From WVZH01 sp034430425 (lineage in GTDB: Bacteria; Chloroflexota; Anaerolineae; Anaerolineales; E44-bin32), in contig DAOUEK010000094.1 of assembly GCA_034430425.1 (NCBI GenBank), positions 1 through 16,270 of the forward strand: a stretch of 16,270 nucleotides of DNA, written 5' to 3'. The translations under genes were made by a program, and so were the position numbers. Positions 1 through 7,889 of the stretch are shown in pieces. Positions within the stretch are counted from its first letter, which is position 1. Every line of letters starts with the position of its first letter. The notes beneath the pieces were generated by a model. It did not search any database and was not told the origin of the DNA. It worked only from the letters and a program-made list of their open reading frames with translations.

Positions 1-332
1 AAACCATCGACTATGGCGTCATGGAAGGGGCGCGAAATGTGGCAGTGATTCCCACCCAACTCGGCTGGACGGATGTGGGAAGCTGGTCGAGTCTTTTTGA
101 GCTGATGCCCTGCGATTCGCTGGGAAATGTTCTCGTCGGTCCCCATGAAAGCATCGATACTCGCGACACGCTGGTGATGGGCAGAGAGCGCCTGATTGCG
201 ACAATCGGTATAGAAAACCTGGTGATCGTCGACACGGAAGATGCGCTGCTTGTTTGCTCGAGGGAAAGCGTGCAGGATGTGCGTCGCATTGTCAAGCAAC
301 TAGAGAGGGCTGGGCAGACGTCTTGGATATAG
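1..332 (+). CDS. manC: Mannose-1-phosphate guanylyltransferase, C-terminal part (5' end outside window)
   Basis: The frame is open from base 3 and gives the last ~109 residues of a sugar-nucleotide pyrophosphorylase. The opening stretch (IDYGVMEGA, then VIPTQLGWTDVGSW) is the conserved signature of GDP-mannose pyrophosphorylases, which make GDP-mannose from mannose-1-phosphate and GTP in the cytoplasm. After it come the beta-rich C-terminal segment and a final helix (VRRIVKQLERAG), so the 3' end looks complete and the truncation is only the window edge. GDP-mannose is the precursor of GDP-L-fucose and of cell-surface mannose. The link to the downstream fucose genes is suggestive only, because 318 bp and a repeat lie between. 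Family assignment is from established motifs; preference for mannose over other sugars is inferred. Confidence 0.88.
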   Translation, partial: TIDYGVMEGARNVAVIPTQLGWTDVGSWSSLFELMPCDSLGNVLVGPHESIDTRDTLVMGRERLIATIGIENLVIVDTEDALLVCSRESVQDVRRIVKQLERAGQTSWI

Positions 333-650
333 GCGGATAACCACGTTCTAGCCAATCTGTAGGGAAAAACCGCATCCAGGCATATCATGCACACCGGGAA
401 TAATCATTGATGATCCCTCCGAGTATTTCATGCCTTCGGTGGGCTCAGGATAACCACCCTCGAGATTCGGGAAAAAGATGTCTGGGGTGTGCATGATCGG
501 AGATGAGGGCGGATTTCTCCCTGTAAGAACACCAGGACTTCACCCCGTATCGAACATGGGAAATCCGCGCATCTTAGAACGCAGCTCAGACGGTTCAAAC
601 CCGTTCGCGGGCTTTAAGCTCTCAAAGCAAATTTAGTTTGGAGAGAGATT
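333..650. other. Intergenic region with two repeat types
   Basis: No gene is visible in these 318 bases. From 357 to 380 there is a GGGAAAAACC-containing motif that recurs after the second aldolase gene (7913-7937). From about 443 to 605 lies copy A of a dispersed repeat. A 12-base perfect inverted repeat (ATCATGCACACC at 384-395 against GGTGTGCATGAT at 486-497) brackets part of the stretch. A GAGAGAG-type ribosome binding site at the right end belongs to the next gene. Confidence 0.6.
443..605 (+). repeat. Dispersed intergenic repeat, copy A
   Basis: This copy carries CGAGATTC at 461-468 and TGCATGATCGGAGATGAGGG from 490. Copies B (near 14.2 kb) and C (near 16.0 kb) carry the same two blocks with almost identical spacing: 29 bases between block starts here, 30 in B and C. 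Similarity to copy B continues downstream through a TAAGAACAC block and ends with a CGTT-containing block near 605. All copies are in the same orientation and outside genes. No transposase is associated. Confidence 0.6.
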
Positions 651-1256
651 ATGCGGTTAACAGAAAAATTCCTTCAATCATCCATCCCGAAAAACTTCCA
701 CTGGTTCAATGAACCAATACAGTACCAGTTTGGTTCAGGGCTCGAGATTTATACGGATGAGAAGACCGATTTTTGGCAAAAGACTCACTACGGCTTTCAA
801 AGAGATGATGGACATTGTCTCTTGACCCGACTAACGGGCGATTTTTCCCTCATCACTCAGGTAGAATCTCGTCCTCGAGAACAGTATGATCAATGTGGGC
901 TGATGGTGCGGGTTGACAGAGAGAATTGGATAAAGGTATCAACTGAATACGAGAATGAAAACTGTAGCCGTCTCGGTTCGGTCGTCACAAACCTTGGATA
1001 TTCTGATTGGGCAACGCAGGATATTCCCTCAAGCCACACAGAAATGTGGTATCGGATAAGTAAAAACGGGAGTGATTTCTTGCTCGAAAATTCTTATGAT
1101 GGCCAAAGCTGGCTGCAACTACGCATCACTCACTTACATAAAGTGTCAGCGCAGTTTGAAGTGGGTGTGTATGCATGTAGCCCAATAGGGAAAGAATTCT
1201 GGTGTAGGTTCAAACTGCTGGAAATTTCGCAGAATGAATGGTTCCATAGAAGTTAA
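651..1256 (+). CDS. DUF1349 family protein (concanavalin-like fold)
   Basis: This is a 201-residue protein matching the DUF1349 family in length and pattern: an N-terminal WFNEP motif, a central DFSLITQVE strand, a DQCGLMVRVDRENWIKVSTEYE core, a WYRISKNGSDFLLENSYDG segment and a C-terminal FEVGVYACSPIG segment. Family members are single-domain beta-sandwich proteins related to laminarinase/concanavalin folds. Many are near carbohydrate-use genes, but their chemistry is unknown. There is no signal peptide, so it is probably cytoplasmic. ATG 651 is preceded by GGAGAGAG at a good distance. The gene is followed by a 136-bp gap with a strong hairpin, then the fucose isomerase. A carbohydrate-related role is inferred from context only. 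Confidence 0.8.
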   Translation: MRLTEKFLQSSIPKNFHWFNEPIQYQFGSGLEIYTDEKTDFWQKTHYGFQRDDGHCLLTRLTGDFSLITQVESRPREQYDQCGLMVRVDRENWIKVSTEYENENCSRLGSVVTNLGYSDWATQDIPSSHTEMWYRISKNGSDFLLENSYDGQSWLQLRITHLHKVSAQFEVGVYACSPIGKEFWCRFKLLEISQNEWFHRS

Positions 1257-1301
1257 TGAGAACATCATTATCGTAGCGGGATATACTACGACTTACGCAA
1301 G

Positions 1302-1345
1302 GGAATTGAGGTACTGTCCAATTATTTGGGCAGTCCTCAATTTCC
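1302..1345. other. Strong imperfect hairpin upstream of the fucose isomerase gene
   Basis: The left arm 1302-1320 (GGAATTGAGG then ACTGTCCA) pairs with the right arm 1327-1345 (TGGGCAGT then CCTCAATTTCC), giving about 18 pairs including one G-U, two small bulges and a 6-base loop. No run of T follows, so it is not a typical intrinsic terminator. A smaller hairpin (TCGTAG/CTACGA, 1271-1291) lies just upstream. It may be a leader structure of the fucose operon, a processing site, or the core of a small palindromic repeat. Confidence 0.5.
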
Positions 1346-1392
1346 GAGAATACGCAAAGAAAAGAATCAATGCTGCATAGGAGTAAATTAAG

Positions 1393-3189
1393 ATGAATAT
1401 AAATCCTCCCATAAATCGTCTTATCGGCTTCATGCCAAAAGTCGGAATCCGCCCCAGCATCGATGGCCGTTTGCAGGGAGTACGAGAATCACTCGAAGAG
1501 CAAACGATGCGCATGGCGAAAAATGTGGCTGCTTTTCTGAGCGAAAACTTGCGTCATGCCAACGGTCTGCCGGTTGAATGCGTCATCGCCGATACCACAA
1601 TCGGTGGTGTGGCCGAAGCCGCTCGATGCGCAGAAAAGTTTGCTCGTGAGGGTGTCGGTGTTTCACTGACGGTGACCCCGTGCTGGTGCTACGGCTCAGA
1701 AACGATGGACATGGATCCGCTGATGCCAAAAGCCGTTTGGGGTTTCAACGGTACGGAACGCCCCGGTGCGGTCTATCTGGCAGCGGTGCTGGCGGGTCAC
1801 AGCCAGAAAGGTCTTCCTGCTTTTGGTATCTACGGTCGGGATGTCCAGGATTCCGATGACACGTCTATCCCTGCAGATGTCCAGGAAATGTTGCTGCGGT
1901 TCGCACGCGCTGGGTTAGCGGTTGCAACGATGCGGGGAAAGAGTTACGTGTCAATGGGCGGTGTTTCCATGGGAATCGCGGGTTCCATCGTCGATCAAGA
2001 TTTCTTTGAAACCTATCTGGGGATGCGGGTTGAATCGATCGACATGGTCGAGTTCATTCGTCGCTTGAATGAGGGGATTTTCGATCCACTTGAATTTGAG
2101 AAGGCTATAAAATGGGTCAACGCCAACTGCCAGGAAGGTCAGGATGTCAACCCTGCAGATCAGCAGCGCAGCCGGGAACAGAAAGATAAGGATTGGGAAG
2201 CCTCTGTCAAGATGGCGATGATCGCACGTGATCTGATGGTCGGCAATCCCCGATTGGCTGAGATTGGCTTTGGCGAGGAAGCGCTCGGACATAACGGGAT
2301 CCTGGCTGGTTTTCAAGGGCAACGCCACTGGACTGACTTCATGCCCAATGGGGACTTTCTCGAGGCGGTACTCAACTCGTCTTTCGATTGGAACGGCATT
2401 CGCCAACCTTATATCGTCGCCACGGAGAATGACGCCCTCAACGGTGTCTGCATGCTCTTTGGGCATTTGCTCACAGGATCGGCTCAAATCTTCTCTGATG
2501 TCCGCACCTATTGGAGTCCGGATGCCATTGAACGTGTCACTGGTCTCCGTCCGACGGGACTTGCAGAGAACGGAGTACTGCATCTGATCAATTCTGGCCC
2601 ATCGGCATTAGATGGTACCGGTGAACAAGAATTGAATAGTAAACCGGTCATCAAACCCTGGTGGGAGGTAACACCAGAAGAAGCCAAAAAGTGTTTGGAA
2701 GCCACCGAATGGTGTGCTTCCGTGACGGAGTACTTCCGCGGGGGAGGTTGGTCCACCGATTATCTGACCCGTGGAGGGATGCCCATTACCATGAGCCGGA
2801 TCAACCTTGTGCAAGGTATCGGACCGGTTTTGCAGGTAGCCGAGGGCCATACTGTGGACCTGCCGGACGAAATCCATGATATCCTTGATTCCCGCACCAA
2901 TCCTACCTGGCCAACCACCTGGTTTGTGCCGCGCACCGTTGGGAGCGGGGTATTTCGTGATCCTTACTCCGTAATGAATGCCTGGGGTGCGAATCATGGC
3001 GCGTTCTCTTGTGGACACATCGGGGCTGATCTCATCACCCTGGCTTCGATGCTGCGCATCCCGGTTTATATGCACAATATCCCAGAAGAGGAGATCTTTC
3101 GCCCCAGCGCCTGGAATGCTTTTGGAACTGCCAATCGCGAAGGGGCTGACTTTCGGGCTTGTGCCAATTTTGGCGCGTTATATCGTTAG
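1393..3189 (+). CDS. fucI: L-fucose isomerase
   Basis: This 598-residue protein (E. coli FucI is 591) converts L-fucose to L-fuculose in the cytoplasm; the family also accepts D-arabinose. The N-terminal region has the family pattern (PKVGIRPSIDGR, then VIADTTIGGVAEAARCAE). The metal-binding core is intact: E345 in VATENDALNG and D369 in AQIFSDVRTYW, 24 residues apart exactly like E337/D361 of E. coli. H535 in WGANHG sits where the third ligand (E. coli H528) is expected. The C-terminus keeps the MHNIPEEEIFRPSAWNAFG and ACANFGALY pattern. ATG 1393 has AGGAG 9 bases upstream. It is the first enzyme of the operon, followed after 87 bp by the kinase. No regulator or transporter is adjacent. Confidence 0.96.
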   Translation: MNINPPINRLIGFMPKVGIRPSIDGRLQGVRESLEEQTMRMAKNVAAFLSENLRHANGLPVECVIADTTIGGVAEAARCAEKFAREGVGVSLTVTPCWCYGSETMDMDPLMPKAVWGFNGTERPGAVYLAAVLAGHSQKGLPAFGIYGRDVQDSDDTSIPADVQEMLLRFARAGLAVATMRGKSYVSMGGVSMGIAGSIVDQDFFETYLGMRVESIDMVEFIRRLNEGIFDPLEFEKAIKWVNANCQEGQDVNPADQQRSREQKDKDWEASVKMAMIARDLMVGNPRLAEIGFGEEALGHNGILAGFQGQRHWTDFMPNGDFLEAVLNSSFDWNGIRQPYIVATENDALNGVCMLFGHLLTGSAQIFSDVRTYWSPDAIERVTGLRPTGLAENGVLHLINSGPSALDGTGEQELNSKPVIKPWWEVTPEEAKKCLEATEWCASVTEYFRGGGWSTDYLTRGGMPITMSRINLVQGIGPVLQVAEGHTVDLPDEIHDILDSRTNPTWPTTWFVPRTVGSGVFRDPYSVMNAWGANHGAFSCGHIGADLITLASMLRIPVYMHNIPEEEIFRPSAWNAFGTANREGADFRACANFGALYR

Positions 3190-3276
3190 GATGTTGGGAG
3201 ACACACGTAAATATGCCAATATCTTTCTCAAGAAAGGTGCTTGCTAGATTTCCAATCCAGATGAAAGGGCCATTCC

Positions 3277-4764
3277 ATGGAAGCCTCGACTTATCTGGCA
3301 GTTGACCTGGGTGCCGAAAGCGGACGGGTCGTATCGGGGACTCTTAACAATCAAGGTCTGCAACTCGAAGAAGTCCATCGCTTTGCCAACGGTAGTGTTC
3401 GGCTGGGCAAACACCTCTACTGGGATGTTCTGCGACTGTGGAGCGAGATCAAATTCGGTTTGCAGAAAGCCGGGAATGAAGCGGATGGCCAGGTCCGCAG
3501 TATTGGTCTGGATAGCTGGGGAGTAGATTTTGGACTTCTGGATGCCGGTGACAACCTGATTGGAAATCCAATTCACTACCGTGATAGCCGTACGGATGGG
3601 ATGATGGAGCAAGTCTTCGAGATCATCCCAATGGAGGACATTTACGCCTGCACCGGTAACCAATTCATGCAGCTCAACAGTTTATTTCAGCTGTTTGCTA
3701 TGAAAATAGCATATGAACCCGCGCTATCGATAGCCAAAACATTTCTGAACATACCGGATTTGTTCAATTTCTTTTTAACCGGGGAAAAGGCGAGCGAGTT
3801 TACTATTTCAACTACCACCCAGTGTTTTGATCCGGTAAAGCGAAATTGGGCAATTGATCTGATGGCGGCGTTGGGTATCCCTACCCATTTTTTTGGTGAG
3901 ATCGTACCCCCGGGTACAATATTGGGGAAGTTGCGATCTTCGGTTGCAGACGAGTTGGGTTTATCGGAAATATCCGTGGCTGCCAGCGCCGGGCACGATA
4001 CTGCCAGCGCCGTTGCAGCTGTGCCTGCCGTCAACATGGATTATATCTATTTAAGTTCCGGCACCTGGTCTTTGATGGGTGTGGAGCTCGATCGCCCGAT
4101 GATTGATGCTGAGAGCCTGGCTGCCAATATGACCAACGAAGGTGGCGTGGGGGACACCATTCGTTTTCTAAAAAACATCGTTGGCCTCTGGATGCTGCAG
4201 GAATGCCGCAACCAATGGTCACGTTCTGGAATCAATTATCCATATGATCAGCTGTCCAGGATGGCGTCCGAAGCACCTGCTTTCGGTCCTATAGTAAACC
4301 CAGATGATGAGCGTTTCCTGGCTCCGGAAGACATGGTAGCTGCGATCCAATCCTACTGTCAAGAAACCGACCAAATAGCTCCCATGGAGCACGGGGCGAT
4401 CGTACGTTGTATTCTTGAAAGCTTGGCGATGGAATATCGATGGGTGGCCGAACAACTCGACCGGTTGCTGTCGAACGAGTATTCTACGATCCATATTATT
4501 GGCGGCGGCTCACAAAACACACTGCTTAATCAGATGACCGCCAATGCTACCGGAAGAACCGTGGTTGCGGGCCCCGTCGAGGCCACCGCTATTGGCAACA
4601 TCCTGGTGCAGGCTGTTGCCATGGGGGAGATTGATTCGTTGGTTGAAGGCCGCGAGATTGTCCGCCAATCTTTCCCGGTGGAGACTTATCACCCGGAAGA
4701 AGTGGCTGCCTGGGATCAAGCGTATGAACGTTATCAAACATTGAAAAGAGACCGAGGTATATGA
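3277..4764 (+). CDS. FGGY sugar kinase of rhamnulokinase type, probable L-fuculokinase
   Basis: This 495-residue two-domain FGGY kinase phosphorylates a ketose at O-1 using ATP. The N-terminal phosphate motif is LAVDLGAESGR (residues 7-17, with D10). Next is the RhaB-like substrate region (LDSWGVDFGLLD, then NPIHYRDSRTDGM). The putative catalytic base is D241 in AGHDTAS, matching D237 of E. coli rhamnulokinase. SSGTWSLMG and IIGGGSQN (about 407-414) form the nucleotide-binding part. By sequence type it is closer to RhaB than to E. coli FucK, but its neighbours are a fucose isomerase and a fuculose-phosphate aldolase, so L-fuculose is the likely substrate. RhaB-type fuculokinases are also known in Bacteroides fucose loci. 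A GAAAGGG ribosome binding site precedes ATG 3277. Its stop overlaps the next start (ATGA). Confidence 0.92.
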   Translation: MEASTYLAVDLGAESGRVVSGTLNNQGLQLEEVHRFANGSVRLGKHLYWDVLRLWSEIKFGLQKAGNEADGQVRSIGLDSWGVDFGLLDAGDNLIGNPIHYRDSRTDGMMEQVFEIIPMEDIYACTGNQFMQLNSLFQLFAMKIAYEPALSIAKTFLNIPDLFNFFLTGEKASEFTISTTTQCFDPVKRNWAIDLMAALGIPTHFFGEIVPPGTILGKLRSSVADELGLSEISVAASAGHDTASAVAAVPAVNMDYIYLSSGTWSLMGVELDRPMIDAESLAANMTNEGGVGDTIRFLKNIVGLWMLQECRNQWSRSGINYPYDQLSRMASEAPAFGPIVNPDDERFLAPEDMVAAIQSYCQETDQIAPMEHGAIVRCILESLAMEYRWVAEQLDRLLSNEYSTIHIIGGGSQNTLLNQMTANATGRTVVAGPVEATAIGNILVQAVAMGEIDSLVEGREIVRQSFPVETYHPEEVAAWDQAYERYQTLKRDRGI

Positions 4765-5417
4765 CAGTCACCAATGAATATCGGCTCCGCCTGGAAATTA
4801 TCCGAGTCACACGAATTGTTGCCAATCAGGGCTTAATCCGCTCCAGTGATGGGAACATTTCGATTCGTTTGGGAGATGACCGTTTTTTGGTCACTTCGAG
4901 CGGTTTGTACAAAATGGCGATGGAGCCGGATGATCCCATCATCGTGAATCAACTTGGTGATGTGCTGGAAGGAAAAACCGGACTGCGGCCGACTTCGGAG
5001 GTTTATATGCATTTGGAAGCATACAATCAACGGCCAGATATCAACGCAGTATTGCATGCCCATCCCCCTTACGCCACTGCACTGACCATCGCAGGTATTC
5101 CATTCCCTACGAACCTGTTACCGGAAGTGCTGCTCGCTTTAGGCGATGTGCCTACAACCCCTTATGCCACCCCCGGTACGCAATCATTGGCGGAAAGCAT
5201 TCGTGGACCGATCAAGAATCACAATTCAGTCTTGTTGAGCAATCATGGCACGCTTTCCGTTGGCAAAACCCTTGAAGAAGCATTAATCGCCCTCGAAAGA
5301 CTGGAACACGCAGCCTACACCTATCACCTGGCTCGTCAATTGGGAGAATTGAATCCATTGCCGGATGCCGAATTAGCTCATATTAGAGAGTTGGGCATTC
5401 AACTTCGTTTGAAATGA
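4761..5417 (+). CDS. fucA: L-fuculose-1-phosphate aldolase, class II zinc type
   Basis: This 218-residue class II (zinc) aldolase of the FucA/AraD family cleaves L-fuculose-1-phosphate to DHAP and L-lactaldehyde; with D-ribulose-1-phosphate it would give glycolaldehyde. The catalytic glutamate is E80 in PTSEVYMH. The zinc ligands are H99 and H101 in LHAHPP and H162 in SNHGTLSVG. These match E73, H92, H94 and H155 of E. coli FucA in order and spacing. The phosphate-binding parts (SDGNISIRLGDD, TSSGLYK) are also present. It overlaps the kinase stop by 4 nt, a sign of translational coupling, and is followed after 56 bp by AOR. Substrate specificity among phosphorylated ketoses is inferred from the upstream isomerase. 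Confidence 0.93.
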   Translation: MTVTNEYRLRLEIIRVTRIVANQGLIRSSDGNISIRLGDDRFLVTSSGLYKMAMEPDDPIIVNQLGDVLEGKTGLRPTSEVYMHLEAYNQRPDINAVLHAHPPYATALTIAGIPFPTNLLPEVLLALGDVPTTPYATPGTQSLAESIRGPIKNHNSVLLSNHGTLSVGKTLEEALIALERLEHAAYTYHLARQLGELNPLPDAELAHIRELGIQLRLK

Positions 5418-5473
5418 TACAAGTATGTTATCCAGATATCGCTGAATATTTGCCTTGAGGTGAGGAGAGATTC

Positions 5474-7267
5474 ATGCACGGTTGGATGGGAAAAATGCTG
5501 CGAGTCGATTTGAGCACTCGCAGCACCAAAATAGAAGATATCGACGAAGAGATCCTGCATCTCTTTTTAGGTGGTCGGGGTTTTGGGGTTTATCTGGTCT
5601 ATACCGAGGTGACTCCCGATATCGCCCCATTGGATCCAGAGAATATTCTTGCGTTTTGCGCTGGAGCAATGACCGGGATTGGAGTCCCTACTGGCGGCCG
5701 CGCTTCTATGAGCACACTCTCACCATTGACCGGCACGATATTCGATTCCAATTCTGGATCCCAGTTCGGCGTGCGACTCAAGTGGGCTGGTTATGACGCT
5801 CTGGTAGTTTCTGGTCGCGCCGATAGCCCGGTTTGGCTGGAAATCAATACGGAAGGCGCACAGATTCATCCTGCCGATCATCTCTGGGGATTGGAAATTC
5901 CCTCAGCTGTGGAGCAGCTCAAAGCCAGGAATTCGGCAGTCGTCAGTATCGGACCAGCCGGAGAGAATAGGGTCTTATTTTCATCTATTGCAGACGAATC
6001 GGGACGGTCCTATGGTCGCGGCGGGGTTGGCGCTGTGATGGGCTCGAAGAACTTGAAGGCCATCCTGGCGACAGGTAAACCACGCTCCACGATCGCTGAT
6101 CAGGAGATAACCGATTTCGTCAACTACGAGGCAGGGAAGATGGTTAAGGCCTCGCCACGAACCTCGCAGGGGCTGCCGGAATTCGGCACTTCGGTACTGG
6201 TCAATCTGATGAATTGGTATGGCGTGCTGCCAACCAACAACTTCCAAATCGGTGAATTTGAACAGGCTGAGAATATCTCGGGAGAGTGCCTTCGAGATAA
6301 ATATCTGACCAAACGTGGGGCTTGCTGGGGCTGCCCGATTGGTTGCAAGCGCGTCACTCGTACCAAAAATGAAAAGGGTGAAGGTCCGGAATTCGAGACC
6401 ATTTACGCGCTGGGTTCCAGCCTGGGCATAGATGATTTCGAGACTATTATCGAAGCCAATTATCTATGTAACCGCCTGGGGATGGATACGATCTCATGTG
6501 GGGCTACGATTGCCTGTGCAATGGAATTGACACAACGTGGTGCACTTGCCTCTGAGCTGGCTTTTGGCCGGGCAGAACTGCTCCTGGATACAATACAAGA
6601 TATCGCTTGCCGGAAAGGGTTAGGCGATCATCTCGCGGAAGGTTCAAAACGCCTGTCCGTTCGATATGGCCTGCCCGAAACATCGATGCAGGTTAAGGGG
6701 TTAGAATTCCCGGGTTATGATCCGCGCGGCATGCAGGGCCAGGGACTTTTGTATGCCACCTCCAATCGCGGGGCTTGCCATCTGCGCGGGAATATGCTTG
6801 GTCCCGAACTGCTCGGAGCACCCAAGATGCTGGATCGACATGCCCCTTCCGGCAAAGCGGGCATCCTGATCGTTCTGCAGCATACCAGTGCGGTAATCGA
6901 TTCTATCGGTATGTGTAAATTCGTTAACTTTGCTATAGGAGACGATTTCTTCGCCCGTTTAATGACGTCAATTACCGGTTACGAATACCAAGTACAGGAT
7001 CTGCAGTTGGCTGGTGAAAGGATCTGGAATTTGGAACGGCTGTTTAATCTTCGTATGGGATTTTCACGCGAGGATGATACACTTCCTCCACGATTTTTAA
7101 ATGAACCCCTTAAGGAAGGTGGCAGCGCCGGACATATTGTTCACCTCGATGAAATGCTGGCAGAATATTACCGTTTTCGAGGTTGGACCGAAGCTGGAGT
7201 GCCCACCCCGAAAAAAATCGCAGAGTTGGGGTTAAAAGAAATTGTGAAGGAGCAATCTCATGCTTGA
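5474..7267 (+). CDS. aor: Aldehyde ferredoxin oxidoreductase (tungsten-pterin enzyme)
   Basis: This 597-residue AOR-family enzyme oxidises aldehydes to carboxylic acids with ferredoxin as electron acceptor, using a bis-pterin tungsten (or molybdenum) centre and one 4Fe-4S cluster. The N-terminal domain has GGRGFGVYLVY and TGIGVPTGGRASMSTLSPLTG. The cluster ligands are C284, C287 and C291 (CWGCPIGC) plus a distant C481 (SIGMCKF). Spacing agrees with C288/C291/C295/C494 of Pyrococcus furiosus AOR. The C-terminus ends in the usual GVPTPKKIAELGL pattern. A very strong GAGGTGAGGAGA ribosome binding site precedes ATG 5474. Its stop overlaps the second aldolase start. Downstream of a lactaldehyde-forming aldolase, the likely substrate is lactaldehyde (or glycolaldehyde); that is inference. 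No pterin or tungstate-uptake genes are in the window. Confidence 0.94.
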   Translation: MHGWMGKMLRVDLSTRSTKIEDIDEEILHLFLGGRGFGVYLVYTEVTPDIAPLDPENILAFCAGAMTGIGVPTGGRASMSTLSPLTGTIFDSNSGSQFGVRLKWAGYDALVVSGRADSPVWLEINTEGAQIHPADHLWGLEIPSAVEQLKARNSAVVSIGPAGENRVLFSSIADESGRSYGRGGVGAVMGSKNLKAILATGKPRSTIADQEITDFVNYEAGKMVKASPRTSQGLPEFGTSVLVNLMNWYGVLPTNNFQIGEFEQAENISGECLRDKYLTKRGACWGCPIGCKRVTRTKNEKGEGPEFETIYALGSSLGIDDFETIIEANYLCNRLGMDTISCGATIACAMELTQRGALASELAFGRAELLLDTIQDIACRKGLGDHLAEGSKRLSVRYGLPETSMQVKGLEFPGYDPRGMQGQGLLYATSNRGACHLRGNMLGPELLGAPKMLDRHAPSGKAGILIVLQHTSAVIDSIGMCKFVNFAIGDDFFARLMTSITGYEYQVQDLQLAGERIWNLERLFNLRMGFSREDDTLPPRFLNEPLKEGGSAGHIVHLDEMLAEYYRFRGWTEAGVPTPKKIAELGLKEIVKEQSHA

Positions 7268-7889
7268 TCAGTTTCAACGCTTCGGCAGCGATTTATTCTA
7301 CCGAGGGCTGACCTCTTCCCATGGAGGCAACATGAGTGTGCGTATGGGTGATCGGATTATCATCACCCGCACAGGTTCCATGCTGGCTCACCTGACAGAA
7401 AGGGACTTGATCGAAATTGGTCTGGATGAGGACGATAGTAACATTATGTTGGCTTCCAGTGAACTGGTGGTCCATCGGGCGATTTATTTGAACACCCCGG
7501 CACTGGCTATCGTGCACGTTCACCCTCCCTTTGCGGTGGCATTATCCATGTGCATGGATGACGCCATCATTCCAATGGACAGTGAAGGCTCGTATTTGTT
7601 CCGCAAGGTGCCGGTCTTACAAACCGAGACCACCGTTGGTTCGAAAGATGTAGCAAAAATCGCCGCGCAGGTGCTGCGGGAATACAAGATATTCATGCTG
7701 CGCGGGCATGGTTGTTTCTCGATCGGACCAGTACTCGAGGAGGCTTACCAGTGGTGTTCCAGCCTGGAGGAATCCTGCAAGATAGGATACTACACGCAAA
7801 CATTACAGGCAGCGCAAGCCACCATTTCTGAGCGAGGATTGGGCAGCCTGGAGTATCGAAAACACACCGACGATTATAAGGAATGGTAA
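7260..7889 (+). CDS. Second class II aldolase/adducin-family protein, FucA-like
   Basis: This 209-residue class II aldolase is distinct from the FucA at 4761 and more like the compact archaeal fuculose-phosphate aldolases. The fold motifs are SSHGGNMSVR and TRTGSML. The active-site residues are E68 in SSELVVHRA, zinc ligands H86 and H88 in VHVHPP, and H150 in RGHGCFSIG, so it should be active. It starts 8 nt before the AOR stop, so the two are probably translated together. The GAAGGAG near 7247-7253, inside the AOR end, serves as ribosome binding site. Two aldolases in one operon suggest a second phosphorylated ketose substrate, a different stereoisomer, or an epimerase-like role (the family also includes ribulose-phosphate epimerases). 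The exact substrate is unknown. Confidence 0.88.
   Translation: MLDQFQRFGSDLFYRGLTSSHGGNMSVRMGDRIIITRTGSMLAHLTERDLIEIGLDEDDSNIMLASSELVVHRAIYLNTPALAIVHVHPPFAVALSMCMDDAIIPMDSEGSYLFRKVPVLQTETTVGSKDVAKIAAQVLREYKIFMLRGHGCFSIGPVLEEAYQWCSSLEESCKIGYYTQTLQAAQATISERGLGSLEYRKHTDDYKEW

Noticed and set aside
584..612. tRNA T-arm-like stem-loop (GACGG-TTCAAAC-CCGTT)
   Set aside because: No matching acceptor strand, anticodon arm or D-arm is found about 65 bases upstream; the stretch is part of repeat copy A and shares its end with copy B.
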